Assembly: GCF_018119405.1 (NCBI RefSeq)
Contig: NZ_JAGPWC010000026.1
Location: 1-64,000 of the forward strand
DNA from: Massilia sp. ST3
GTDB lineage: Bacteria > Pseudomonadota > Gammaproteobacteria > Burkholderiales > Burkholderiaceae_D
Length of the DNA: 64,000 nucleotides
Reading direction: 5' to 3'
Shown here: piece by piece, positions 1-10,367 of the stretch
Layout: each line of letters begins with the position of its first letter
Numbering within the stretch: position 1 is the stretch's first letter
Notes under the pieces: model-generated
The model's database searches: none
Told to the model about the DNA's origin: nothing
The model's input: only the letters and a program-made list of their open reading frames with translations
Position numbers and translations under genes: made by a program

Positions 1-1055
1 GCCGCCTCGGCGTCCGGCTGGACCTCGGGCGCGGCAGGCGCCTGCTCGCCACGGCTGCCCTGCTTGCGGCCGCCACGGCCGCGGCGGCGCGGTTCGCGCA
101 CCGTTTCTTCCTGCGGCGCCTCGGCGGCGGCCTCGCTGCGCGGCTCGGCGGCCTCGGCCTGCTCGGCGGCGTAGGCTTCCGGCGCCGCGTCAAGAACCGG
201 TTCCGCAGCCGGCACCAGGACCGGCGCATGGGCGCTGCGGTAGACATAGGTACCCGACTTCTCGTCGCGGCCGAACTCGAACAGGCCGCGCGTCTGCGCT
301 TCCTCGAGCAGGTTGCCGAAGGTGCGGAAGCCGAAATAGGTCTCGTTGAAGTCCGGGCGGCGGCGCTTGAGGGTGTCCTTCAGCAGCGAGGCCCAGATCT
401 TGCCGGTATCGCCGCGCTCGGTCACCAGGGCGTCGAAGGTCTCGACCACCATCTCCAGCGCCTGCACCTTGCGCGCGTCCAGTTCTTCCTTGCGGCGGTC
501 GTCGCTCGGGCGCTTGTTCTGCGGCTGGCCCCGGCGCGCGTCTTGCTCTTCCTTGCGCTTGGCCGCCGTACGGCGCTGCTCGCGCACCAGGTCGTCGTAG
601 AAGATGAATTCGTCGCAGTTGGCCACCAGGAGGTCCGAGGTCGACTGCTTCACGCCCACGCCGATCACCTGCTTGGCGTTCTCGCGCAGCTTGGAGACCA
701 GCGGCGAAAAGTCGGAGTCGCCGCTGATGATGACGAAGGTATTGACGTGCGACTTGGTGTAGCACAGGTCGAGCGCGTCGACCACCAGGCGGATGTCCGC
801 CGAATTCTTGCCCGACTGGCGCACGTGCGGGATCTCGATCAGCTCGAAGTTCGCTTCGTGCATGGTCGACTTGAAGCCCTTGTAGCGGTCCCAGTCGCAA
901 TAGGCTTTCTTGACCACGATGCTGCCCTTGAGCAGGAGGCGCTCCAGCACGGGCTTGATGTCGAATTTTTCGTAGTTCGCGTCGCGAACGCCCAGGGCGA
1001 CGTTCTCGAAGTCGCAGAACACCGCCATGCTGATGTTGTCGGAGGATGAAGCCAT
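1..1055 (-). CDS. NYN domain / LOTUS (OST-HTH) RNA-binding protein, C-terminus cut by window edge
   Basis: Reads leftwards from ATG at 1055 to the window edge with no stop (351 codons seen). The N-terminus MAVFCDFENVA and the later motif ISGDSDFSPLV carry the acidic residues of the NYN (LabA/DUF88, PIN-like) nuclease fold. Around residues 200-280 there is a winged-helix segment (DTGKIWASLLKDTLKRRRP ... FGNLLEEA) typical of the OST-HTH/LOTUS domain that often follows NYN domains. The tail is low-complexity Ala/Glu then Arg/Gly-rich (RRRRGRGGRKQG), which suggests nucleic-acid contact. Role inferred as RNA binding or cleavage; the substrate is unknown. A good -10 box lies upstream on the minus strand. 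Confidence 0.85.
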   Translation of the reverse strand, partial: MASSSDNISMAVFCDFENVALGVRDANYEKFDIKPVLERLLLKGSIVVKKAYCDWDRYKGFKSTMHEANFELIEIPHVRQSGKNSADIRLVVDALDLCYTKSHVNTFVIISGDSDFSPLVSKLRENAKQVIGVGVKQSTSDLLVANCDEFIFYDDLVREQRRTAAKRKEEQDARRGQPQNKRPSDDRRKEELDARKVQALEMVVETFDALVTERGDTGKIWASLLKDTLKRRRPDFNETYFGFRTFGNLLEEAQTRGLFEFGRDEKSGTYVYRSAHAPVLVPAAEPVLDAAPEAYAAEQAEAAEPRSEAAAEAPQEETVREPRRRGRGGRKQGSRGEQAPAAPEVQPDAEA

Positions 1056-1096
1056 GAATTGTTGTTTTCTGGAAAATGTTGGGAGATTCAAGGGCG

Positions 1097-1102
1097 ATTA
1101 TA
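1097..1102 (-). promoter_or_regulatory. -10 box for NYN gene
   Basis: A perfect TATAAT on the minus strand, about 42 bases upstream of the NYN start codon. No convincing -35 hexamer is visible at 17 bases. It is divergent from the -10 box at 1154. Confidence 0.5.
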
Positions 1103-1153
1103 CGCAACAAGGCGGCGACGGCGCGTCACGGGCTGCGCAAGGCCCGCATCTGG

Positions 1154-1159
1154 GATAAT
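1154..1159 (+). promoter_or_regulatory. -10 box for the 1188 gene
   Basis: GATAAT in the context TGGGATAATGG. A transcript starting about 7 bases later would begin near 1166, which favours the ATG at 1188 over the in-frame ATG at 1158. The -35 is weak. Confidence 0.4.
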
Positions 1160-1187
1160 GGCGGGGTCCACGCGTCCAATCACCGCC

Positions 1188-1613
1188 ATGCAAAAACCGA
1201 CCCTTACCTATCTCCATGTCCGTCCCAACGAGGAGCTGCCCCCGCTCGGGCAGTTCCCGCCCTTCCTCGCCGTGCTCGTGATCGACGAAGTCTGCGAGGA
1301 GATGTGGCGCTGGGAAGCCAGCCGCTGGCTGGCCGCGTCCTCCTGCCGCTACGTGCTGGCCTGGGGCCAGTATTGCGAGGACTGGGCCGAATCGGTCGAC
1401 GACGCCAACCTCGAGGCCTTCGACTACGAAGACATTCCCGACGAGAAGCTGGTGATGACCACCTCGCACGAGGAAGAGGAACTGGACGAGGTGTTCTGGT
1501 TCGCCAAGCACCGGGCGCGTCATCCGACCTTGGTGCTGTCGCAGACGGTGATCGTGCATATTGCCGAGCGGGGGCGCAAGGAGGTGCTGGAGAAGCAGTA
1601 TGCGCAGGCGTGA
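1188..1613 (+). CDS. Conserved hypothetical protein, DUF7684-like
   Basis: 141 residues, starting MQKPTLTYLHV. Soluble and acidic, with no signal peptide or membrane segment. The middle holds a WRWEASRWLAASSCRYVLAWG stretch (split W/C-rich) and a DYEDIPDEKLVMTT segment; the C-terminus looks like an alpha/beta fold ending in HIAERGRKEVLEKQYAQA. I recall similar short proteins as DUF7684, but I am not certain, and no function is known. The start is chosen because the -10 box sits upstream and overlaps the earlier ATG. The gene faces 1714-2133, with a hairpin between them. Confidence 0.75.
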   Translation: MQKPTLTYLHVRPNEELPPLGQFPPFLAVLVIDEVCEEMWRWEASRWLAASSCRYVLAWGQYCEDWAESVDDANLEAFDYEDIPDEKLVMTTSHEEEELDEVFWFAKHRARHPTLVLSQTVIVHIAERGRKEVLEKQYAQA

Positions 1614-1637
1614 CACGGCAATCCCGCGGCATAAGCA

Positions 1638-1665
1638 CGTCACCCCGGCCTTCGCCGGGGTGACG
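1638..1665. terminator. Bidirectional hairpin between convergent genes
   Basis: A perfect 12-bp stem (CGTCACCCCGGC / GCCGGGGTGACG) with a CTTC loop lies between the ends of the 1188-1613 and 1714-2133 genes. There is no strong T-tract, so it may be a repeat element acting as a terminator; the core resembles the hairpin at 7099. Confidence 0.6.
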
Positions 1666-1713
1666 GTCTTGGGCTAACAATAAAAGGGCAGTTTGCAGCC
1701 CGCGTACAAGCCC

Positions 1714-2133
1714 TCACAAGCGCGCCAGCGTATTCCGATCCGGCGCCCCATCGAAATACTTGTCGATACACGCCTGGAACACCGCCACGTCCGGCGCCAC
1801 GTCGGCGAACAAGGTCATCGACGAATGGAACTTGAGGTCGTCCGGCGGCGGAAACACGTCCTCGACGACATCGGTGTCGAGCGCCGCCACGATGCCCGCG
1901 CACTCGTTCATGCGTCCGCCCAGCAGCGAATGGGCCAGGTAGGCCGCCGCCTCGTCGGTCGAGCGGATGGCGTAGCGCTGCGACATCTCGCTCTGCCCCA
2001 GGCCCGCGATCTGCGGAAAGATGAACCACATCCAGTGGCTGCGCTTGCGTCCCGCGCGCAGCTCGGCCACGACCTGCTCGTAGACCGGAGCCTGCGCATC
2101 GACGAAACGTTGCAGGTTGAATTCGTCTGTCAT
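1714..2133 (-). CDS. DUF1810 family protein
   Basis: 139 residues starting MTDEFNLQRFVDAQ. The pattern FNLQRFVDAQ ... SHWMWFIFPQIAGLG ... YAIRSTDEAAAYLAH ... LGGRMNEC is the DUF1810 signature (small proteins of calpastatin-like annotation, function unknown). Family length is about 140, so it is complete. The start is supported by a strong GGAGGGGAG ribosome site 4 bases upstream. It is soluble and cytoplasmic, and divergent from the DUF3820 gene at 2211. Confidence 0.88.
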   Translation of the reverse strand: MTDEFNLQRFVDAQAPVYEQVVAELRAGRKRSHWMWFIFPQIAGLGQSEMSQRYAIRSTDEAAAYLAHSLLGGRMNECAGIVAALDTDVVEDVFPPPDDLKFHSSMTLFADVAPDVAVFQACIDKYFDGAPDRNTLARL

Positions 2134-2173
2134 GATCTCCCCTCCCTGTCGCTTAGATGCCATGGGTTCTTTT

Positions 2174-2202
2174 TTGTTTGCGTGCTCCGTGTTTGCTAAA
2201 GT
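2174..2202 (+). promoter_or_regulatory. Possible promoter of the DUF3820 gene
   Basis: TTGTTT, 17-base spacer, TAAAGT. The predicted start of transcription falls at about the ATG at 2211, and no Shine-Dalgarno sequence is visible, so the transcript could be leaderless. Confidence 0.3.
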
Positions 2203-2210
2203 ATCGCACG

Positions 2211-2426
2211 ATGAATTCCGAACACCTGACACTGCTCCTGGTCCGGGAGATGCCCTATGGCAAATACAAAGGACGCAAGATCGCCGACCTGCCCGGGCAT
2301 TACCTGGGCTGGTTCGCCCGCGAAGGCTTTCCCAAGGGCGAGCTGGGCCAGCTGCTGGCCCTGATGTACGAACTCGACCACAACGACCTGCGCGACCTGC
2401 TCTATCCGCTGCGCACGCGTCCCTAG
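2211..2426 (+). CDS. DUF3820 family protein
   Basis: 71 residues. The motif MPYGKYKGRKIADLP followed by YLGWFAREGFPKGELGQLL is characteristic of DUF3820 (Pfam describes it as a putative quorum-sensing-regulated virulence factor; evidence for that role is thin). It is soluble, without a signal peptide, and of normal family length. It stands alone between DUF1810 and the exopolysaccharide-like operon. Confidence 0.85.
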   Translation: MNSEHLTLLLVREMPYGKYKGRKIADLPGHYLGWFAREGFPKGELGQLLALMYELDHNDLRDLLYPLRTRP

Positions 2427-2494
2427 CAGGCGGAAGCGGGTCAGCGTGTCCCTCGTCTATACTGGAGGGAACATCACGACCGGGTTTGCCGCTA

Positions 2495-2500
2495 TATAAT
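2495..2500 (+). promoter_or_regulatory. -10 box upstream of the response regulator operon
   Basis: A perfect TATAAT 26 bases before the ATG at 2527. No good -35 at the expected spacing. It probably drives the four-gene operon 2527-7070. Confidence 0.45.
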
Positions 2501-2526
2501 CCGGGCAACACCACTCGCCACTACCG

Positions 2527-2925
2527 ATGCCGAACGATACCGCTTCCACGCCGCTGGTACTGGTCGTCGAGGACGACGACCACATCGCCCAGGTCCTGCG
2601 CTTCATGCTCGAGCGCCAGGGCTACCGGGTCACGCATCTTGCGGACGGGCGTGCCGCCAGCGAGCATATCGCGACGGCCACGGCCGCGCCTGACCTTGTC
2701 CTGCTCGACGTGATGCTGCCCTATATCGACGGCTTCGAAGTCGTGCGCCTGGCGCGCGAGCGCGCCGACTGGGCCGCCGTCCCCATCCTCATGCTGACCG
2801 CCAAGAACACCGAACGCGACACGGTACGCGCCCTCGATGCCGGCGCCAACGATTTCGTGATCAAGCCCTTCCAGCCGAACGAACTCCTGGCGCGCGTGCG
2901 CCGCTTCCTGAGGCCCGCGGCATGA
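2527..2925 (+). CDS. Single-domain response regulator (CheY-like receiver)
   Basis: 132 residues, one receiver domain only. The acidic pocket is E15/D16/D17, the phospho-acceptor is D61 (LLDVMLP), the switch residue is T91 and the conserved lysine is K113 (FVIKPF), so it should be phosphorylatable. There is no output domain, so it must act through protein contact. It leads an operon with a HEAT-repeat protein (21 bases downstream), a glycosyltransferase and a secreted glycosidase-like protein; this suggests phosphorylation-controlled polysaccharide production. No histidine kinase is adjacent on the same strand. Confidence 0.92.
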   Translation: MPNDTASTPLVLVVEDDDHIAQVLRFMLERQGYRVTHLADGRAASEHIATATAAPDLVLLDVMLPYIDGFEVVRLARERADWAAVPILMLTAKNTERDTVRALDAGANDFVIKPFQPNELLARVRRFLRPAA

Positions 2926-2946
2926 CGTCACCTCACCGAGGCCCCA

Positions 2947-3996
2947 TTGGCGATCGCCCAGTCGCCTGACACCTTCGTCACCGTCGCGGTCTGGACGGGC
3001 GCCGTCGCGCTCGCGCTCACGCTCCTGCTGAGCATCCAGATCCTGCTGATGCGCCTGTCCCTGCGCCGCCGCGAGCGGCGCGAGGCGCGGGTGCTGGCGC
3101 GCTGGCGTCCGCTGCTGAACCAGGCCATCGTCGGCGAACATCCGAGCCTGCCGGTGCTGGAGCCGGGCGAGCGCCTGCCCTTCCTGCGCCTGTGGGTGCA
3201 CCTGCAGGGCTCGCTGCGCGGCGAAGCCACCGACGCCCTGAACGCGCTGGCGCGCGAACTGGGGGCCGACCGCCTGGCGCGCGCCTTCCTGGCGCGCGGC
3301 GCGCGCCAGGAACGACTGCTGGCGGTGCTGGTGCTGGGCCACCTGCGCGACCGCGAAGCCTGGCCGCAGCTGCTGCCGCTGGCGGAACTGAGCGACAGCG
3401 CGCTGTCCCTAACGGCCCTGTGGGCCCTGGTGCGGGTCGATCCCGAGGCCGCCGCCGAGTACCTGACGCCGCTGTTCATCGAACGCGAGGACTGGGCGCT
3501 GTCGCACGTCGCCGGCATCCTGCAGCAGGCCGCGGCGCCGACCGCGGCGGTGCTGGGGCGCGTGCTGCCCACCCTGCCCGCCGAACGCCTGCCGCGCGCC
3601 CTGCGCATCGCCGAGGCGCTGCGCGTGCCGCTGCCCGGCCCGGTGCTGGCCGGCTCCCTGCGCAGCAGCGCGGTGCCGGTCGTGATCGCCGGCCTGCGCA
3701 GCGTGATCACGCCCGAGACCATCGCGGAGGTGCGCGCCCTGCTCACCCACGAGGACTGGCAGGTGCGGGTGCAGGCGGCGCGCGCGCTGGGCCGCATCGG
3801 CGCCCGCGAGGACGCCGAGCGCCTGCGTGCCCTGCTCGCCGACCCGCAATGGTGGGTGCGCTACCGCGCGGCCCAGGCCCTGCGCGAGCTGCCGGCGCTC
3901 TCGCGCGCCGACCTGGAACAGCTGCGCGACTCGCTCACCGACCGCTTCGCCGCCGACATGCTGCAGCAGGTGCTGGCCGAGGAGGAGACCGCATGA
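2947..3996 (+). CDS. HEAT-repeat membrane-anchored protein
   Basis: 349 residues from a TTG start with GAGG at 2937-2940; I see no better ATG. One N-terminal membrane helix (about residues 11-35, VAVWTGAVALALTLLLSIQ) is followed by basic residues, which places the rest in the cytoplasm. The C-terminal two thirds are helical repeats; the last copies (EDWQVRVQAARALGRIG and PQWWVRYRAAQALREL) are clear HEAT repeats. HEAT arrays are docking scaffolds. Its stop overlaps the glycosyltransferase start (ATGA), so the two are translationally coupled. I infer it links the upstream receiver protein to the synthase. Confidence 0.85.
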   Translation: MAIAQSPDTFVTVAVWTGAVALALTLLLSIQILLMRLSLRRRERREARVLARWRPLLNQAIVGEHPSLPVLEPGERLPFLRLWVHLQGSLRGEATDALNALARELGADRLARAFLARGARQERLLAVLVLGHLRDREAWPQLLPLAELSDSALSLTALWALVRVDPEAAAEYLTPLFIEREDWALSHVAGILQQAAAPTAAVLGRVLPTLPAERLPRALRIAEALRVPLPGPVLAGSLRSSAVPVVIAGLRSVITPETIAEVRALLTHEDWQVRVQAARALGRIGAREDAERLRALLADPQWWVRYRAAQALRELPALSRADLEQLRDSLTDRFAADMLQQVLAEEETA

Positions 3997-5411
3997 GCTT
4001 CGGGAGCCTGCTGGTCGAGTTCATCACCTGGTTCGTGTTCTGCTATTTCATCGCGCTGAACGTGGGCTACCTGACGCTCAATGTGTTTTCGTTGCGGGCG
4101 CTGCGGCGCAAGGGCCAGGAACTGTTCATGGCCGAGCTGCCGCGCGCCTACTCGGGCCTGGAGCCGCCGATCAGCATCCTGGTCCCGGCCTACAACGAGG
4201 AAGCGACCATCGCCGCCTCGATCCGCTCGATGCTGCAGCTGAGCTACGCCGAATTCGAGATCGTCATCATCAACGACGGCTCGAAGGACGGCACCCTGGA
4301 CGTACTGAAGCGCGAGTTCGCCCTGCTGCCCTTTCCCGAGGCCTACCGGCGCCAGATCCCGACCCAGGAAGTGCGCCAGGTCTACCGCTCCACGCGCTAC
4401 CCGAACGTGCGCGTGATCGACAAGTTCAATGGCGGCAAGGCCGACTCGCTCAACGCCGGCATCAACATCTCGCGCTACCCGCTGTTCTGCGGCGTGGACG
4501 CCGACTCGATCCTGCAGCGCGACAGCCTGGCCAAGGTCACCGAGCCCTTCCTGCGCGATCCTACCGTGGTGGCCGCCGGCGGCACCGTGCGCGTGGCCAA
4601 CGGCTGCCAGGTCAGCGGCGGCTTCCTGACCCAGGTTGGCCTGCCGAAGAACATCTGGGCCCTGTTCCAGGTGGTCGAGTACCTGCGCGCCTTCCTGTTC
4701 GGGCGCCTCGGCTGGTCGTCGATGAACGGCATGCTGATCATCTCGGGCGCCTTCGGCGTGTTCCGCAAGGACGCCGTGGTGCTGGCCGGCGGCTACCGCC
4801 GCGACACCATCGGCGAGGACATGGAGCTGGTCGTGCGCATGCACCGCCTGCTGCGCGAGCGGCGCCAGCCCTACCGCATCGAGTTCGTCCCCGACCCGGT
4901 CTGCTGGACCGAGGCGCCGGAAGACTACCGCACCCTCAAGAACCAGCGCATCCGCTGGCAGCGCGGCCTGGCCGAAAGCCTGAACGCCAACTGGGGCCTG
5001 CCTTTCTCGCGCAACGGCGGCGTGCCGGGCTGGGTCGCCTTCCCCTTCATGCTGCTGTTCGAGTGGCTGGGGCCCCTGGTGGAACTGGGCGGCTACGTGT
5101 TCATGGTGTGGGCCTTCTTCACCGGCATGGTGTCGTGGCAGGCCTTCGGCGCCTTCCTGTTCGTCGCGGTGGGCCTGGGCATCCTGCTGTCGGCCTCGGG
5201 CCTGCTGCTGGAAGAGATGTCCTTCCACATTTACCCGCGCGGCAAGCAGCTGCTGGCCCTCGGCCTGGTCGTGATCCTCGAGAACTTCGGCTACCGCCAG
5301 CTCAACTCGGTCTGGCGCCTGACCGGCCTGTGGCGCTGGCTGGTGCAGAAGGAATCGACCTGGGGCACCATGAAACGCAAAGGAACCTGGCAAAGCAACG
5401 CGCCCAAGTGA
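3993..5411 (+). CDS. Family 2 processive glycosyltransferase (PgaC/BcsA/HasA-like)
   Basis: 472 residues. An N-terminal membrane helix (about 10-30) is followed by a GT-A domain: VPAYNEE at about 65, D95 in INDGS, D169-x-D171 (GVDADS), the E275-D276 base motif (GEDMEL) and Q318-RxRW at 318-322. The D,D,D,QxxRW set marks a processive synthase. Several C-terminal membrane helices follow (VAFPFMLLFEWLGPLVEL onward). It should polymerise a nucleotide-sugar at the inner membrane and extrude the chain. It overlaps the HEAT gene by 4 bases and is followed 3 bases later by a secreted glycosidase-like gene. Substrate unknown; poly-GlcNAc-like is possible. Confidence 0.9.
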   Translation: MSFGSLLVEFITWFVFCYFIALNVGYLTLNVFSLRALRRKGQELFMAELPRAYSGLEPPISILVPAYNEEATIAASIRSMLQLSYAEFEIVIINDGSKDGTLDVLKREFALLPFPEAYRRQIPTQEVRQVYRSTRYPNVRVIDKFNGGKADSLNAGINISRYPLFCGVDADSILQRDSLAKVTEPFLRDPTVVAAGGTVRVANGCQVSGGFLTQVGLPKNIWALFQVVEYLRAFLFGRLGWSSMNGMLIISGAFGVFRKDAVVLAGGYRRDTIGEDMELVVRMHRLLRERRQPYRIEFVPDPVCWTEAPEDYRTLKNQRIRWQRGLAESLNANWGLPFSRNGGVPGWVAFPFMLLFEWLGPLVELGGYVFMVWAFFTGMVSWQAFGAFLFVAVGLGILLSASGLLLEEMSFHIYPRGKQLLALGLVVILENFGYRQLNSVWRLTGLWRWLVQKESTWGTMKRKGTWQSNAPK

Positions 5412-5414
5412 ACC

Positions 5415-7070
5415 ATGTCCCGCTATCTTCTTCCCCTGCTCCTCATGACCGCACCGGCCCACGCTGCCTCGCTCTACCTGTGCCCCCTCGACAAGGCGCC
5501 GCAAGCGGCGATCGGCGCCGGCGTCACCGCGCCCGACGGGGCGCGCCTGCGCGTGCTGGTCAGCGAGGCCGCCTCGCTGCCCGGCTGCCGCAAGCTGGCG
5601 CTGGGCCTGGACACGGCCCGGATCGAAGCCGTGTATCCGCTGCCGCGCGATGCGAAGCCGGAGCAGACCATCCTGCTGCAGGGCGACGACAGCAAGGGTG
5701 CGCTCGACGTCAGCGAGCACACCCTGATCGCGTCCAGGCCGGAGCCGGATCCGCCGGCGCCGATGCCCTTCGGCGAGAACCTGCTGGCCGCGATGCAGCT
5801 GCGCAGCTTCGGCGTGGAGGAAAGGGTGACGGCGACGCTGCAGGATGGCCGCCTGCGCATCGCCTGCAAGGCCGGCGCCAAGCCGGCCGGGGTGCTGCTG
5901 CGCGGCCCCTGGTACCTGCCGCGCGCCGAAGCGGCGCTGCAGGCGACATTTTCAGGCAGCGGAGCCTTCCTGTGGCAGGCGGCGGACGAGGCGCGCGCCG
6001 CGCGCGAAGGGGCGCTCGACATGGGCAGCCTGCCGGCCGGCGGGCGCCTGGCGCTGCCGCCCGGTCTGGAGCGCGGCGCCTGGCGCCACTTCACCGTGCT
6101 GTGTCCGCAGCAGGCGGCCAGCCTGTCGCTCGACGCCTTGACCCTGGAACCGGCCGCCGCCCACCCCGCGCCGCGCTCGACCTGGATCTGGAGCCGCACC
6201 GAGTGGCGCGAACGCGGCCAGGCCATGCTCGACTGGGCGGCCGGCGAGCGGATCGGCGAGATCTTCATCACCGTGCCGCTGGCGGAAGGCCGGGTGGCCG
6301 AGCCGGAGGCGCTGGCCGCCTTCATCAAGGCGGCCGGTGCGCGAGGGATCGCGATCACGGCGGTCGAGGGCGACCCGCACATGGTGATGCCGGAGCAGCA
6401 GGCGCCCACCGCCGCCCGCGCCCGCGCTTATGCCGACTACAACGCCCAGGCCGAACCGGCGGCGCGCCTGAAGGGCATGCAGTTCGACGTCGAGCCCTAC
6501 CTGATTCCGGCGCACGTGCTGCCGCCCGCCCAGCGCGACCGCCGCTACCTGGAACTGGCGGCCCGGCTGCGCCAGGCGGCGGGGACGATGCGGCTGGAGT
6601 TCGTCGTGCCGTTCTGGTGGGACAGCAAGACCGAGCTGCTGCGCGAACTGGCGCAATCGGCCGACGCCTTGTCGGTGATGGACTACCGCACCGACCCGGG
6701 GCAGATCTACCGCTTCGCCGTGCCTTTCCTGGACTGGGCCGAGGCGCACGGCAAGCAGGTGCGCATCGCGCTGGAGGCGGGGCCGATAGGGGCCGAGACC
6801 CAGCGCCGCTACCGGCGCGCGGCGCCGGGTGCGGCGGGGGACATGCTGCTGGTGGAGCTGGACGGGCTGCCGGTGCTGGTGCTGCTGCGGCAGCCGGCGG
6901 CGCATCCGAAGGCGCAGGCCTTCACCCTGGCCGGGACACGGCGCATCGATGGGTCGGCGACGACGTTTCATGGGGACAAGGAAGCGTTGAGGCGCTTGCT
7001 GCCGAAGCTGGAGGCGGTGTTCGGGGCGTGGAAGGGGTTTGGGGGGATGGCATTGCATGAGTGGCGGTGA
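5415..7070 (+). CDS. Secreted glycoside-hydrolase-like protein of the exopolysaccharide operon
   Basis: 551 residues with a signal peptide ending APAHA-ASLYLC. Residues about 20-250 show no domain I recognise. Residues about 250-480 look like a TIM barrel: WIWSRTEW, EIFITVPLA, GIAITAVEGDPH, MQFDVEPYL with acidic D358/E360, FVVPFWWDSKTELL, ALSVMDYRT and VRIALEAGPI. Such acidic ends of beta strands are typical of glycosidases, and D358/E360 are my candidate catalytic residues. By analogy with PgaB it could trim or modify the polymer made by the upstream synthase. The sequence is too divergent for me to name a family. Confidence 0.75.
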   Translation: MSRYLLPLLLMTAPAHAASLYLCPLDKAPQAAIGAGVTAPDGARLRVLVSEAASLPGCRKLALGLDTARIEAVYPLPRDAKPEQTILLQGDDSKGALDVSEHTLIASRPEPDPPAPMPFGENLLAAMQLRSFGVEERVTATLQDGRLRIACKAGAKPAGVLLRGPWYLPRAEAALQATFSGSGAFLWQAADEARAAREGALDMGSLPAGGRLALPPGLERGAWRHFTVLCPQQAASLSLDALTLEPAAAHPAPRSTWIWSRTEWRERGQAMLDWAAGERIGEIFITVPLAEGRVAEPEALAAFIKAAGARGIAITAVEGDPHMVMPEQQAPTAARARAYADYNAQAEPAARLKGMQFDVEPYLIPAHVLPPAQRDRRYLELAARLRQAAGTMRLEFVVPFWWDSKTELLRELAQSADALSVMDYRTDPGQIYRFAVPFLDWAEAHGKQVRIALEAGPIGAETQRRYRRAAPGAAGDMLLVELDGLPVLVLLRQPAAHPKAQAFTLAGTRRIDGSATTFHGDKEALRRLLPKLEAVFGAWKGFGGMALHEWR

Positions 7071-7098
7071 AGTGCAGTAACAGTCTGCCCGCAGCCCA

Positions 7099-7136
7099 AA
7101 AACCGTCGTCCCCGCGCAGGCGGGGATGACGGTTTT
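7099..7136. terminator. Hairpin repeat between convergent genes (family A)
   Basis: An inverted repeat with AAAACCGTC at one end and GACGGTTTT at the other, around a CCCCGC / GCGGGG core. It gives T-tracts on both strands and lies between the ends of 5415-7070 (+) and 7153-9453 (-), so it can terminate both. It shares the core of the repeats at 13310 and 49788. Confidence 0.7.
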
Positions 7137-7152
7137 GAGGGTAGGGCCTAGT

Positions 7153-9453
<2,301 letters not shown>

Positions 9454-9601
9454 GGCGCACATAAAAAATGGAATCCACAGGGTAACACACCCGTGCAGGC
9501 ACGGCCGCCAGTGGCGAACGCGCCTACCCGGCGCGGGTAGGCGGGCGCCGGCCGGCGCCGGTGAACGTCCCCCATTCCGCACGGCCACAGCCGATTTCCG
9601 G

Positions 9602-9607
9602 TAAACT
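9602..9607 (+). promoter_or_regulatory. Possible -10 box of ribA
   Basis: TAAACT in the context GGTAAACTTGCG, 44 bases before the chosen ribA ATG. No -35 is evident. Confidence 0.3.
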
Positions 9608-9650
9608 TGCGTGTTACATGGAATCACGCCACCGATTGGGAAACACCGTC

Positions 9651-10283
9651 ATGCAAGCCACCGCCGCCCCCGCCCTCCTCGACTACGCCACCTCGTGCAC
9701 CCTGCCCACGCCCTGGGCCCAGTTCACGCTGCACGCCTGGGTCGAGCCGGCGACCGGCAAGGAGCACCTGGCGATGGCTCTGGGCGACCTGTCGACCGGC
9801 GAACCGGTGCTGGCGCGCGTGCATTCCGAATGCCTGACCGGCGACGTGATGTTCTCGCAGCGCTGCGACTGCGGCGCCCAGCTCGAGGGCGCGCTGCAGC
9901 GCATCGCCGAGGAAGGCCGCGGCATCCTGCTCTACCTGCGCCAGGAAGGGCGCGGCATCGGCCTGGTCAACAAGATCCGCGCCTACCGCTTGCAGGAAGC
10001 CGGCGCCGACACCGTCGAAGCCAACCTGCAGCTGGGCTTCCACGCCGACGCCCGCAACTACGAGCTGTGCCGTCCGATGCTGGAGCAGTTCGGCATCAAG
10101 GCGGTGCGCCTGATGACCAACAACCCGCGCAAGATCGACGCCCTCACCCGCCTCGGCATCGAGGTGGCCGAGCGCGTGCCGCTGCTGGTCAACCGCAACG
10201 CCTTCAACAACAGCTACCTGAACACCAAGCAGGCCAAGCTGGGCCACATGATGACGCCGCTCACCGCGTCCGACGCGGCCTGA
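9651..10283 (+). CDS. ribA: GTP cyclohydrolase II
   Basis: 210 residues. Converts GTP to 2,5-diamino-6-ribosylamino-4(3H)-pyrimidinone 5'-phosphate, formate and pyrophosphate: the first step of riboflavin synthesis, in the cytoplasm. The zinc ligands C61, C72 and C74 are present ([18 protein letters not shown]), as are [13 protein letters not shown] and LMTNNPRKI, the GTP-binding signatures. Length is normal for a monofunctional RibA (no RibB half). An in-frame ATG at 9618 is an alternative start. It is divergent from the histidine kinase and not in a rib operon. No FMN riboswitch was seen. Confidence 0.95.
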   Translation: MQATAAPALLDYATSCTLPTPWAQFTLHAWVEPATGKEHLAMALGDLSTGEPVLARVHSECLTGDVMFSQRCDCGAQLEGALQRIAEEGRGILLYLRQEGRGIGLVNKIRAYRLQEAGADTVEANLQLGFHADARNYELCRPMLEQFGIKAVRLMTNNPRKIDALTRLGIEVAERVPLLVNRNAFNNSYLNTKQAKLGHMMTPLTASDAA

Positions 10284-10327
10284 GCCTTCCGCCGGGCGCG
10301 TAACGCGCGCACTCGCCGTTGATCTGG

Positions 10328-10355
10328 TGGCAAGATGGAGTCCTTCGTCTTGCCA
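10328..10355 (+). repeat. Inverted repeat between ribA and the protease gene
   Basis: An 8-bp perfect stem TGGCAAGA / TCTTGCCA with a 12-base loop, ending 12 bases before the ATG at 10368. It could be a ribA terminator remnant, an operator or a leader hairpin hiding the start site. No T-tract follows. Confidence 0.45.
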
Positions 10356-10367
10356 TCAAGAGATTGC

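Noticed and set aside
228..1049. Long plus-strand open frame opposite the NYN gene
   Set aside because: The minus-strand frame encodes recognisable NYN and LOTUS motifs; the plus frame is an antisense by-product of high GC with no recognisable domain.
3827..7060. 1077-codon plus-strand frame spanning the glycosyltransferase and glycosidase-like genes
   Set aside because: Arg/Gly/Pro/Ala-rich out-of-frame reading of two genes whose own frames have domain motifs and overlaps typical of an operon.
9560..9650. Possible FMN riboswitch upstream of ribA
   Set aside because: None of the conserved RFN element blocks could be found in the short leader.
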